Source of the DNA: Hemerocallis citrina
Lineage: Eukaryota > Streptophyta > Magnoliopsida > Asparagales > Asphodelaceae
Assembly (NCBI GenBank): GCA_017893485.1
Contig: CM030368.1
Location: 176,820,504-176,884,503, forward strand
Direction of reading: 5' to 3'
DNA: 64,000 nucleotides
The notes below the pieces were generated by a model. That model worked only from the letters and a program-made list of their open reading frames with translations, was not told the DNA's origin and searched no databases. Position 1 is the stretch's first letter. Every line of letters starts with the position of its first letter. Made by a program: the position numbers and the translations under genes. Of this stretch, positions 34,098-44,837 are shown piece by piece.

Positions 34098-36964
34098 TAT
34101 ATATACTTAGTTTGGCAAATGAAGTGATTAATACTGTTAGTTCCATATTATATAGTCCATCTACATGGCATAATAGGTTAGGACATGTGAACCATATTAA
34201 ATTACTTGCTGTTGCTAAAACACTTAATCTGCCAATTGATACATCCTTAAAATATGACAAATGCAAAGTGTGTGCTCAGACAAAGATCACTAGAAAACCT
34301 TTTAGTTCTGTTTCTAGGAGTACACAACTTCTTGAGCTAGTTCATTCTGACATATACGATTTTAAAAATTTTGTGAATCAAGGAGGTCGGAAGTATTTAA
34401 TCACTTTTATAGATGATTATTCTAGATATTGTCATATTTATTTATTGAAAACTAAGGATGAAGCACTTACTAAATTCAAAAAATTTAAAGACCGTGTCGA
34501 AAATCAGTTAAATGCTAAAATAAAAAGGTTCAGATCTGATAGAGGTAGGGAATATGTATCAATGGGTTTTAAAGATTTTTGCACTTCACATGGTATTATC
34601 TCTGAAACAACAGCACCTTACTCACCACAGTCAAACGGTATAGCCGAAAGAAAGAATCGAACACTCACAGAAATGTTCAATTCTATGTTATTGACTGCGG
34701 GATTGCCTTCGAGTTTTTGGAAAGAGGCTGCATTGACTGCAAATAATATTCTTAATATGTTACCACACTCTAAACTAGGGCTGCAAACGAATCGAGCTAT
34801 TCGCGAGAGTTTGGTCAAAGCTCTGTCAAAGCTCGGCTTGAACCGAGCTCGAGCTTAAAACCGAGCTCGTTTCATAAACGAGCCGAGCTCGAGCTTAATT
34901 TTTTTTTTAGGCTAAGCTCGCGAGCTATTCGGCTCGAATATGGTCAAAGCTCGGTCAAAGCTCGGCTCGAACCGAGCTCGTGCTCAAAATTGAGCTCGTT
35001 TAGTAAATGAGCCGAGCTCAAGCCTGAAGGTATTCGGCTCGGCTCGATTGCAGCCCTACTCTAAACTGTCCGCAACACCTTATGAGTTATGGAATAAACA
35101 CACACCGAGTTTTGATAAAGGAAAAATATGGGATTGTATTGCCTTTGTTAGAATACCAGACCCTAGAATGCCTAAAGTAGGACCTCGTACAAATACTTGT
35201 ATGCATCTAGGAAGTGCAGTTGATAGTGCGGCATACATATTTTATGACCTATCTCTCAACAAGATAATTGAATCTAGAGATGCAGAATTTTTTGAAGACG
35301 TGTTCATCAAAGACAAAGGTATAACACTATCTACCCACACAGACTTAGTCAATGATTTACAAACAGAATCTAGACCTAGCATAACTGACACTGAAATTTC
35401 AAATGAAATTGAGCCAAGAAGAACCTCCACCAATATAAAGGAAACCCTTCGGTCTAGGGTGTTTACTTTGGAAAGAGGCTATTGATGCTGAGATGGATTC
35501 TTTATTACAAAATAAAACTTGGAAATTAGTTGATTTGCCAAAAGGGGCTAAAACCATAGGAAACAAGTGGGTTTTGAAGAAGAAACTTAATCCTGATGGA
35601 TCTGTAGCAAAGTATAAAGGACAAGTAGTAGCTAAAGGCTATACTCAACAAAGTGGAGTAAATTATTTTGATGTTTACTCACCTATTTGTCATATTGCTA
35701 CAATAAGGATTTTTCTTGCCATTGCATCTATTGAAAATTTTGTTATTCACCAAATGAATGTTAAAACCGTTTTCCTAAATGGAGATCTTAATAAAGAAAT
35801 CTATATGAATCAACCTGAAGGTTTTGTACTTGAAGTTTTAGAGAACAAAGTCTGCAAATTGGTAAAATCTTTGTATGGATTAAAACAAATACCCAAATTA
35901 TGGCATGAAAAATTTGATACAACAATAAAGAGCTTAGGTTTTGAATCTAGTAATTCTAATAAATGCATTTATTTTCGTGATCTATCAAATAAAATTTCTA
36001 TAATTTGCTTGTATGTTGATGACATGTTTGTTGTTGGAAGCGATCTCTCAACTGTAATTGAAGTTAAAACAATGCTATCCAAAGAATTCAGCATGAAAGA
36101 CCTAGGTGTTGTGGACACTATATTAGGTATGATAGTAAGCTTTGGTAGGCAAGGAATATTCCTTAGTCAATTCACTACATCAGTAATGTGTTACAAAAGT
36201 GGGGATACAGTAATTGAAAAAGGTTTGAAACACCTTATGATTATAACAATAAGTTGACACCTAACGATGGTGCAACAACGCAACTGTTGGATTATTCCAA
36301 ACTAATTGAAAGTCTCATGTATACAATGATCTGCACCAGACCAGACATAGCTTTTGCGGTAGGCATGCTTAGAAAATTTACTAGTAATCCCAGTAAGTCA
36401 CATTGGAATGCCCTTGAGAGGTTAATAGGTTATCTAAGCGATACTCAAGAGTTGGCTTTGTGCTACTCTAGACATCCTTCAGTTTTGGAAGGATATTCTA
36501 ATGCATCGTGGTGCACTGAATTTGGTGAAAGTCGATTCACTAGTGGTTATGTGTTTACACTAGGAGAAACAGCTGTGTCATGGAAATCTAAAAAGCAACC
36601 AGGCATTGCATTCTCTTCTATGGAGTCTGAACTCTTTGCATTATCTTGTGTTGGTGAAGAAGCGGAATGAATAAGAGATCTGTTGCAAGATATTCCATTG
36701 AGAAAGTTTAATGTAACCACTCTTAGCCTGCTTTGTGACAACCAAGCTACAAAAACTGTAGCATCTAATACTCTTTACAATGGTAAGAGACGAACTGTTG
36801 GTCTTCGACAGACAAAGTTGAACTATCTCATTAAGCAAGAGATTATTATTCTCATTGATGTGAGATCCAGACAGAATATAGCTGATGCCCTTACTAAGGG
36901 ACTACAAAGAAGTCTAATTGTCAAAACTATGGAGAAAATGGGGTTAAGAGCTATTGAGTCATAA
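34098..36964 (+). pseudogene. Copia integrase, reverse transcriptase and RNase H, interrupted
   Basis: The pre-integrase HHCC finger (WHNRLGHVNHIKL ... CKVCAQTK, 34168-34285) is followed by the integrase core (LVHSDIY, FIDDYSRYCHIY, RSDRGREYVS, SNGIAERKNRTL). A 281 bp MITE sits at 34777-35057. After it come the GKIWDCIAFVRIPDPR and LNKIIESRDAEFFED linker, a frameshift near 35480, then reverse transcriptase (WVLKKKLNPDGSVAKYKG, AKGYTQQSGVNYFDVYSPI, YVDDM at 36012-36026). Another shift follows near 36200, then RNase H (CTRPDIAFAVGML, MESELFALSCVGEEAE) with a stop at 36668-36670 where Trp is expected. It ends in ADALTKGLQR and a stop at 36962-36964. Confidence 0.9.
34777..35057. mobile_element. 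AGGGCTGCAA MITE, copy 2 (281 bp), inside Copia integrase
   Basis: It has the same terminal AGGGCTGCAA repeats and GAGCTCG-rich inside as the copy at 22103. Perfect 10 bp duplications ACTCTAAACT lie at 34767-34776 and 35058-35067. Removing the MITE and one duplication rejoins PHSKL with SATPYELW in one frame. The insertion therefore post-dates the Copia element. Confidence 0.9.
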
Positions 36965-37993
36965 AGGCCTTAACACCCTAGTTATTTTGATAATAAGAAC
37001 TCATAACAGCCATAGAGAAGTTCAAACTTAAGCATCAATTTAACAGTGAACATGTTTTAGATAATGTTGATGATTCCATATAAATCTCACAAATATATAA
37101 TGTCATTCCAATTTGATGGTATTATATATCTAGAGAATTTACTTAGAATAATCATATTATTCCAATACGAAACATGAAAATTTGTCGATGTGTTTCCGAT
37201 GACTAAATTGTCTTTAAATATCATTCCAATTTCGATGAGGTCTTTTATGGATACATGTTTCATTCCAATTTTGATGATTCAGTGATAAACCATGATTGAA
37301 ATGACAGTCTTTTCATTCCAATATGAAACATAGTATGATTCTTGTGTAGAAACTATAAAAGTTCGTGTACTTTATTTGTTAAAGATACTTGATTGTGATG
37401 TTTGTGTTAAAATCATGCTAGCTAACTTGAATTGTACTAAGTTCTTTTGTTCGAACTAGATACTTTTATGCAATTTGTTTGAATTCTAAGAGAAATGACT
37501 CGTGAAATTCTTGTTTGCAATATTGAGAAACAGATGCTAGTAAAGATAATGGAGGTGGAATCCTAGATCTCGATTTCGAAGATGATGATTTGCTCGATAT
37601 GGAGGAGTAATCACGAAGCAGCATGCAAGGATTTTCTATTGTTAATCACTTGCTTGATAAGAACTTCTCTTGAGTTTAAGACTGAATATTTGAGCTTAAA
37701 ACTCTTTATTTGGTTTTAAAGTTTATTTGCTTTGTTTAGTTTTAAGACTATGATTTTTTTTATCTATTGGTTTAGCCTTTGTTAACTATTCTAAATTTGA
37801 TATGGTTTGGAATTATTTAATTATATTGGTTTAGTCTTGATTGAACTATTCAGATCTATAATTATCTTGGTTCTTATGCAACTATACTTTTATGATGCAC
37901 TTCTTATATTTTGGACTGCTATCAGCCAATCAGTTCTATACTGAACTGATGAGATAATCTTGTACTTTATATATTGAGAATATATGAGGAGAT
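36965..37993 (+). other. Copia 3' non-coding region
   Basis: AT-rich, with several CATTCCAATTT(C/T)GATG repeats (37105-37330). It ends with a purine-rich stretch (ATGAGGAGAT) just before the LTR, a possible polypurine tract. No gene is seen. Confidence 0.6.
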
Positions 37994-38263
37994 TGTTGGA
38001 TATATGGGTATATTCTCTATATATAAATATTATACGTGCATATGAGTAACACGTGTATTGAACGTACAATTGATTGGATATTGGAACACGGGTTTATGGG
38101 CTTACAACCCAGTACCCGAACCAGTATTTATTCTATAAATACTGACTTGTGATAGCAGTCTAGGCATTCCAATTTTGATACCGAGGGTGAATATCTCAAG
38201 CAACTTAGATCTAGATATTAACCCTAATCTCTTTTTTGATTTTTTTCTCACAAAAACATAACA
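37994..38263 (+). repeat. Copia 3' LTR
   Basis: 270 bp, TGTTGGATAT ... CATAACA, with a TATAAATA box near 38134. It pairs with the LTR at 27386-27653. Confidence 0.85.
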
Positions 38264-38348
38264 GTTTTTTCTTTTGGGCAGGAAACTCTCTTGTATGAGG
38301 TGGGTTCTTTTTTTTGTGGAGAATGAGTTTCATGTCCCAACCTGTTGG

Positions 38349-38540
38349 CAGGGCCGGCCCTGAGTTCCCGGGGACCCTAGGCAAACTTTCGAAATGGGGC
38401 CCCTAATAATATTTTTTTTACACGCAAAATACGTATCTATATTTACAAGGAAAGTTTAAATTTGGGGCCCCCTAAAATCGCGAAATCTCCAGGGGCCTAA
38501 GGCGACCGCCTTACCCGCCTCTAGGGTAGGGCCGGCCCTG
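38349..38540. mobile_element. hAT-type MITE, 192 bp
   Basis: The ends are CAGGGCCGGCCCTGAG at the left and CAGGGCCGGCCCTACC read from the right. Each tip is itself a palindrome (GGGCCGGCCC). Perfect 8 bp duplications CCTGTTGG lie at 38341-38348 and 38541-38548. There is no coding capacity. Confidence 0.9.
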
Positions 38541-38696
38541 CCTGTTGGATTTCAATAACTTCATACTCCATCTTTTGGTTGTATATTTCATTAAGATATT
38601 TTTAATGGAACACGGAGAAGTTTGACCCACCATTACCGATGAAAAAAAATGATGCAAGTAAAGACTTTGGATTAAAAATTGAAATATCTCTACTAC

Positions 38697-38876
38697 TATA
38701 ATGGGAGAAGGCCTTAGTCCTTAACCCAACCCGTGTAACGCACGTGTTGGTAATTTTTTTTTTTTTTGCCCTTTTCATTCCCCCCACCAAAAAAATTCTC
38801 CCACGTGCAAATTACGTAATTTTTTTTCCCTTTTCATTCCCCCTCAAAAAACAAACCCACGTGCGTATAATACTAG
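38697..38876 (+). mobile_element. Small non-autonomous Helitron-like element, 180 bp
   Basis: It starts TCTCTACTACTATAATGGGA and ends GTGCGTATAATACTAG, between an A and a T, the insertion preference of Helitrons. There are no terminal inverted repeats and no target duplication. T-runs at 38755-38767 and 38821-38827 are inside. It belongs to the same family as the elements at 55379-55732. Confidence 0.6.
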
Positions 38877-38963
38877 TAAGTGTAATTAGAATTAGTCAGT
38901 AGTCAATAGTCTTTGTATTTTGCTGCAGGTTACTATGGTTGGTGGTTCAATAAGGTCACGAGA

Positions 38964-38989
38964 GGGGGGGGGGGGGGGGGGGGGGGGGG
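38964..38989. repeat. Run of 26 G
   Basis: A poly(G) run of this length is rare in plant DNA. It may be real or an assembly or base-calling error. Confidence 0.9.
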
Positions 38990-39035
38990 CAATGGAAAAG
39001 AAAAAAAAACCCCCCAAAATATACATGTTAACTAA

Positions 39036-39725
39036 GAGCATCCACAATGGCGATTCTTATTTTTTGGCAAAATAGAACGAATAGAATTGGAATAGATCGA
39101 AAGGTGTGCAGTGGTCGTTTGCTATATTTTGTTAAAATATGAGTAGGACGAAACAACTTGTCCCGTCCGTTTTTTTTTTTTTTTACAGATTTAATTAATT
39201 ACCAATTAACTGTTAAAATATCTTAATTAAATAAATTAAATATTAAAATAATATCTAATCCTAACTAAATACCTACTGAACTCTATTAAACACCTAAACT
39301 TACCTCTAATAATCCCCCCAAACCTGGACGGGACAACTTGTCCCGTCCGTTGGGGATTTTGTTTTTTTTTTCTGATGAATCTTATCTGTTGGATTCGTTT
39401 GAAAAAAATGGGGAAAAAAAATTTTTGGAAGGCCGATACATCATGTATCGTCCGACCCATTTAAAAAAATAAAAAAAATTTTTTACGAGACGAGACAACT
39501 AGTCCCGTCCGACTATAATAAAAAATGATTTTCGCTCTTGAACGATACATCATGTATCGTCCTCTATATTTCTATATTCGCTTCTCGGCTTCTCAAATAT
39601 GAAAATTCACTGTGCATCGTTTGCTATTTTTTGAGAAAATAGCAAACGATTGTAGAGGCTCAATTCTTATATTATTCTCAAAATATGAGAATATGAGAAT
39701 TATAGCAAAACGACTGTGGATGCTC
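39036..39725. mobile_element. Harbinger-type MITE, 690 bp
   Basis: The ends are GAGCATCCACAATGG at the left and GAGCATCCACAGTCG read from the right, flanked by TAA on both sides (39033-39035 and 39726-39728). The subterminal parts are also inverted (ATTCTTAT ... AGAATTATA). Inside are repeats of GGACGGGACAAG/CTTGTCCCGTCC and of ACATCATGTATCGTCC. No transposase. Confidence 0.75.
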
Positions 39726-39728
39726 TAA

Positions 39729-40200
39729 CATAACAATTTATTATTCTTGTACCACCTAAATTACTATATTTGTCTTCCTCCTTTACGCATCTGAATCCTC
39801 TAGTGCAGCTACAACAATTAGTGACTAGATAGTCCAGTACATTCATCAACTTCAGATGATTGATGGAAGACTGATATTAAAATTTCTTCAGCCTCTGTCG
39901 AATACCGTTCCAAGCATCTTCTTCCCCCCAAATTTTAGTTTGAACTCATCATAAATATATATATTCCTTTCGAGCGGTTAAAAATGGATGTCAATGGGTC
40001 AAGGTGTCTAACAAATATATGGAGTTCAGTGATGGGTCGAAAATAAATTTTCCATTTAATTAACTACAATACCTGCCTTGAATAAAAGAAAAGACCAGCT
40101 CCTCTTCCTCCCTCCCTCCCTCCCTCCCTCCCTCTGGTCAAAGCAGAAGAAGGAAAGAGGAAGAAGAGAGATCTCCATCTTCCAAAATCTAACCAATTTG
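39729..40200 (+). promoter_or_regulatory. 5' flank of the MFP gene
   Basis: The upstream region includes a (CCTC)n tract at about 40107-40134 and a purine-rich leader just before the ATG at 40201. CT-rich leaders are common in plant 5' UTRs. No clear TATA box was found. Confidence 0.4.
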
Positions 40201-42854
40201 ATGGGTACCGCTTGGGTCTCGCTTGAGGTTGGAAACGATGGAGTTGCAGTCATCACCTTCTCCAATCCCCCCATGAACTTTATAACTAATACAGGTTAAA
40301 ATCTTGTTAATTTTTGATAGTTTCTCACTATAATTATTTTTTCATACATCGATTCGATTGTGTTTTGGTTATTGATATTCATGTAGTTGTTGCTGGATTG
40401 AGGGAGAAGTATGCGGAAGCAATGAACCGGAGTGATGTCAAAGCTATTGTATTGACTGGTGAGCTTCACTTGCTCTGTTTTTTTTTTTTTTTTTTTTGGA
40501 CGTAACAAAAAAATAAAATAAAAGAGATTAGATCTGCGAACTTCCTTCCCTCCTATGAGGAATTGTTTTCCACATGATCAGTCAGACTCTGTATCGGCCA
40601 AGTTTTAAAACCTTAGAGCAATCAGTTCCCCTTTCTATATGATTATTTATCACATGTACGTTCTCAGAAGCTCTTGCACTGTTTAAGATTTGAATAAAAG
40701 CTAGATTTAAAAAAATATTAATTAATTGTTAAGAATAATTAAAAGTTTGCAAATATTTTACTGATGAAATAGTAATTTAAAAATTATCTGACTAGATTAA
40801 TTAGTAGCCGACACAGTACAATCTTGGATCCGGTACTCATATTGCCGATATTTCAGTTATGACCGCGGACTCCAATTTCCAATACAGAAATACAGAATAC
40901 CCAACCTGGGCCTGAAATTTGTCGGAGTAGTATATTTTATATTGGACCATTATTAAATGCAAATCTGTTTCCATTTCTCGTCTCTTCCTTTGTAGGCGAT
41001 GGAGGAATTTTTGCTGGTGGTTTTGATCTTAATGTATTTCAGGAGGTTCAAAAGACAGGTGCGGAATCAAGAGAAACTGAGAAAGTCCGAGACGTTTGAT
41101 TCCTAAATGTAATACTGTTCTCATTGGTGCATTTTTTTTTTTTCTGACTTTAACAGGAGATATATCACTCTTGCCTGAAGTATCTGTTTCGCTTGTAAAG
41201 AACACTATCGAAGGTTTTGATTTGGCATATACCTATCTGTTTCTTTCTAACTTTTTTCATATTCTATTATTTTACTAAAATATTCTAACCCATATTATCT
41301 TTTGAGTTTATACTTTCAGATGGAAGTAAGCCTTCTGTAGCTGCAATTCAAGGCCTTGCTTGTGGTGGTGGCTTAGAGTTTCCTATGGTTCGTTATATCT
41401 CTTCCCTATACTTTTCTGATCATTTGTGCTAGATATTTGTTTCACTAAAGATTCCTACTTTGTGGAAAATATTTTGGATGATTATCTTCAGGGTTGTCAT
41501 GCCCGAGTATCAACTCCTGACGCTCAACTTCTGTTCCTCGAATTAACTGTAGGAGTTATCCCTGGGCTTGGCGGTAGTATTCATTTTTTATTTTTATTTT
41601 TTTTTGTCATAATAAGCAGGTTTTTGACTCAGCTGTAGTGCTTACTAAACGTACGCTTAATTACTAAAGACTCTAATTTTGTAAAGGTACTCAGCGACTT
41701 CCAAGGTTGATAGGGCTGCCGAAGGCCTTAGAAATGATGCTGGTAAATTTTATGCACTCTCCATATTCATTTTGCTTCCAACCTTCAGCAGCATTTTTAG
41801 TTTGATGGATTCGTGCAATAACTTCCTCGTCTTAATCATATAACATATTTGTATCAGTTTAAATTAGTTCCTTTTTTTTTCCAGTGCCTGTATTGTTTGG
41901 TCCAATTTCGAGAAACTTTTTTTTCCGCTGACGTTGAAAATATCTGTTACTGGTAGAGATGGTAAATGTGGTGTTTGTGATCAAACTGTTTGCTACCCAT
42001 TTCATGGAAAAAAACTTCACTAGTTTTTATTATTTATGTCATATTTCTTTCTCTTTATCTGTTATTATAATTAATCTTTATGATGTACTTTCAGTATCAC
42101 TGCAATTCTTCCATATAGTCTTTACAGGGAATAGATTATGCATAATCCTGAACGATTGTTATCATTTGTCTACCAAACTGATATCAGAAGTAATTAACTT
42201 ATTGTGCATATCGGACATGAAACTACATCTGCCCATTTACTTGTTGAACTGTACAATTTCATGCAGCAGTCAAAGCCTATCAGCGGTAAAGAGGGGATGG
42301 AATTGGGACTTGTTAATGAAATTGTTTCAGCGGACGAGTTGATTAAAGTTTCAAGACTTTTGGCTTTGGAAATTGCTGAGGGACGTAAACCTTGGATTCG
42401 TTCTCTTGAGCAGACATATAAACTAGGTTCCCTTGATGAAGCGCGTGAAATATTGAAAGGCGAGCGCAAACAGGTGGAGAAGACTGCTCCAAATATGCCA
42501 CATCCCCAGGGGTTGCTTGACGTGGTCGAAGAGGGAATTGTTTCAGGAGGATATGCTGGTCTTTTGAAAGTAAGTGTGCAATTCTTCTCTATTGTAGGAA
42601 TCCATGTTCACAGAGAGCAGGTTTGCCAGTAAACCAGAAATATTAGGTACTTGTTCACAAGGCTAGAAATTTTGAAACATTATATAGCTAGGGACAACCC
42701 GTTATTTCTCTGCCAACTTGGTAAGGTTTATTTTTAATTATAGTCATAATGTAAAAAGTTTATTAACTTCAGGAAGAAAAGGTTTTCAAGGAGTTAATTT
42801 TGACCGACACCTCAAGAAGCCTCTTTCAAGCTCTCATGTCACAACAGGCAACTT
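40201..42854 (+). pseudogene. Peroxisomal multifunctional protein, hydratase half only
   Basis: This is similar to plant MFP2/AIM1-type proteins of fatty acid beta-oxidation (2-enoyl-CoA hydratase plus 3-hydroxyacyl-CoA dehydrogenase). Nine exons join in frame with GT-AG introns: 40201-40294, 40387-40458, 40996-41058, 41157-41213, 41320-41387, 41492-41573, 41687-41742, 42267-42569 and 42773-42854, about 292 codons without a stop. Visible motifs are VGNDGVAVITFSNPP, FAGGFDLNVFQEVQKTGD, IQGLACGGGLEF, ELTVGVIPGLGGTQRLPRLIG and GRKPWIRSLEQT. The glutamates of GGGLE and of the ELTVG segment, where the family has catalytic residues, are kept. The last exon ends MSQQAT, where the dehydrogenase half should start. 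No GGGLMGSG-type NAD-binding motif or peroxisomal C-terminal signal follows. The next plausible acceptor (43113) would give an immediate stop. It is most likely a truncated duplicate, less likely a hydratase-only gene. Confidence 0.85.
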
Positions 42855-43990
42855 GTAAGGGACTTTTTCCGATTATCACTTAATTCTTTTCTTTCCTTCT
42901 CTTTTTTGTATATCTGTTCAATTGTTTGGAGGGTGGATGGTGTTTCAGCTGCAATACTGTCTGATACGTATTCTTTATGGCTCTTGCTTGTAATTTGTCT
43001 TCCATAAATGATTCAGATCTGTTCCCCGCTGCGTTTGCAGGATTGTGAGAGGATAATTTTAGATAATTTTCCACTATTTTGTTGAATTGTGACTCTATGA
43101 CTTCATTTACAGGAATAGAGGATCCAGACTTCAGCTCAACCTTCGTTCATGCAGTACGATGTTCTCTCTGTTGTTAGTTGTTGGTTGTCTGTTTTGCTGG
43201 GAAGTTCATGGCGAGCAGGAAACTTCACTGTGCCTGGCTTACCCTAACCCTTATTATCATATATTTTTAGTTTATGTATCTATTGGAATCTCTACAGTCC
43301 ATGGTTCTGTATTTTTTAAAAGTTTCTAGTATGTTTGAACTCTTAATCGAGCAACATATGGTCTGCTCCATGTGCTAGGTACGTTGCTCGGCATCACTAT
43401 CTACGGGATCATGCAGTTTAATTCTGGTGTGTTATGAAATGAAGCATGATGCTTTTTACCAAAAAATAAAACAAAATAAACAAACAATTCAGTTAGTAAC
43501 TAGTGATACTACAATCAGTTCTCCTGGAATTAGCAATAGGGAAACATATTTTGGATTGCGATATGAATTGGGTATATGCAAAATTGGGAAACTGATGATC
43601 ATGCCAAATTTGAATATCAGATCTTTTCACTGTATTAATAAAGATACCAATTTAGAGAAGAAAATTCTAATTACAATGGTAGGAAAATTGTATCCAACTA
43701 GATTCCTGAGCAGTGCCAAAAAAAAATAAAAATTGACCATGTTTTACGCTAGTTTTGGGCATTTGATTGGAGTTTTGCAAGTACATTGGAGTCATTGGAG
43801 TTAGTATGTACTACTATAACAGTCAGTTTTAACCTTTTGCTTACTCTTAATAAGACCGAAATCCATTAAGTTACTAGAGATCTCTGCTATTTCAGTCTCT
43901 TATTAGTCTAGTGACCTTAATAACAACTCCTTATCAGTTCTTTTACCTGGAAGCAGACTAGTAGTTATCAGGACCCTGATGTGAAAATAT
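42855..43990. other. Downstream of the truncated MFP gene
   Basis: AT-rich DNA without recognisable dehydrogenase exons. A short GT/AG-flanked stretch at 43113-43153 (IEDPDFSSTFVHA in one frame) could be exon debris but does not match the expected sequence. The ORF at 43427-43729 shows no domain. Confidence 0.45.
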
Positions 43991-43993
43991 TTA

Positions 43994-44794
43994 GGGGGCG
44001 TTTGGTACAAGAATTTTTTTTTGTTTCTTGAAAATCTTAATTTGGGAATTTAGTTTCCCATGTTTGGTATGCTAATTTTTAAATTCAAATTCTCAGGAAA
44101 CTAACATGTCTAGGAATTTTTTTTTGCCACAATTCCCACAAAAAATTTTCTATTGGAAGGGTGGGATTCTTAGATTCCCAAGTACTTGGGAAAATGTTAT
44201 TTCTTTAAAATTACAATTTTGCCCTAAAACAAAAAAACCCTAAACCTGGCTCTTCATATTTCCGATCAACCCCCCTCTTCTCCGGCGCCCCTTCGTCCTC
44301 CCCGACCTCCGGCGACCCTCTCCTCGACGCCCAACTCACCAGAACCCGAACCCGATCACCCATGTCCTCCATTTCGTCGACCAATCCAATAGCGTTGCCC
44401 TGTCCTCGCCGCTCGCGCCGTCAGCAACACCCTTCCCCGTCGTGCCGCCGCCGGCGACGCCGGCGACCCGAGACCCTTGCTGTCGTGCCCCTCTCTCTCT
44501 TCTGTTGCTGTCTATTGTTGCTGAGTTCTCCTCTTGCTGCTGTTGCTTTGGGCTCTTTGCTTTTGCACGTATAGTTTGTTTTGTTATTTGAGGATGAGAG
44601 GGGTATTTTGGATAATAAGATTAAAATTCCCAGGAAATATGTAGCTCAACCAAACATAGAAAATTAAGTTTCCAACTAACATTCTCAGAGATGTTTAAGA
44701 CCTATCAAACATGTTTTATGATTCCTAGGAATCATTAAATCCCATGATTTATGATTCCTGGGAACCAAAAAAAATCCTTGTACCAAACGCCCTT
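43994..44794. mobile_element. Harbinger-like MITE, 801 bp, with a GC-rich core
   Basis: The ends are GGGGGCGTTTGGTACAAG at the left and AAGGGCGTTTGGTACAAGG read from the right, flanked by TTA on both sides. The subterminal parts (GGAATTT, AAATTCCCAGGAA) are inverted. The core 44250-44570 is abruptly GC-rich (TCCGGCGCCCC, CCGCCGCCGGCGACGCC) and encodes a 70-codon frame with a hydrophobic tail. It looks like captured 5' gene sequence, source unknown. Confidence 0.75.
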
Positions 44795-44837
44795 TTAGTA
44801 AAAAATTCAATGTGATTCTGTATGCTAAGGCAATATC

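Larger units (their letters stand above)
27386..38263 (+). mobile_element. Ty1/Copia retrotransposon with a Tekay fragment in its middle
   Basis: It is bounded by two closely similar LTRs (27386-27653 and 37994-38263). Copia gag lies at about 28215-28760 and integrase, reverse transcriptase and RNase H at 34100-36964. Between gag and the pre-integrase region, Copia sequence is replaced by 28763-34097, which is the 3' half of a Tekay element with its LTR. Copia protease and the gag end are missing. The five bases outside the LTRs (ATGAA and GTTTT) do not match, so the outer ends may have recombined. Confidence 0.82.

Noticed and set aside
43113..43153. Tenth exon of the MFP gene
   Set aside because: Joining it to exon 9 gives an immediate stop, and the residues do not fit the dehydrogenase start.
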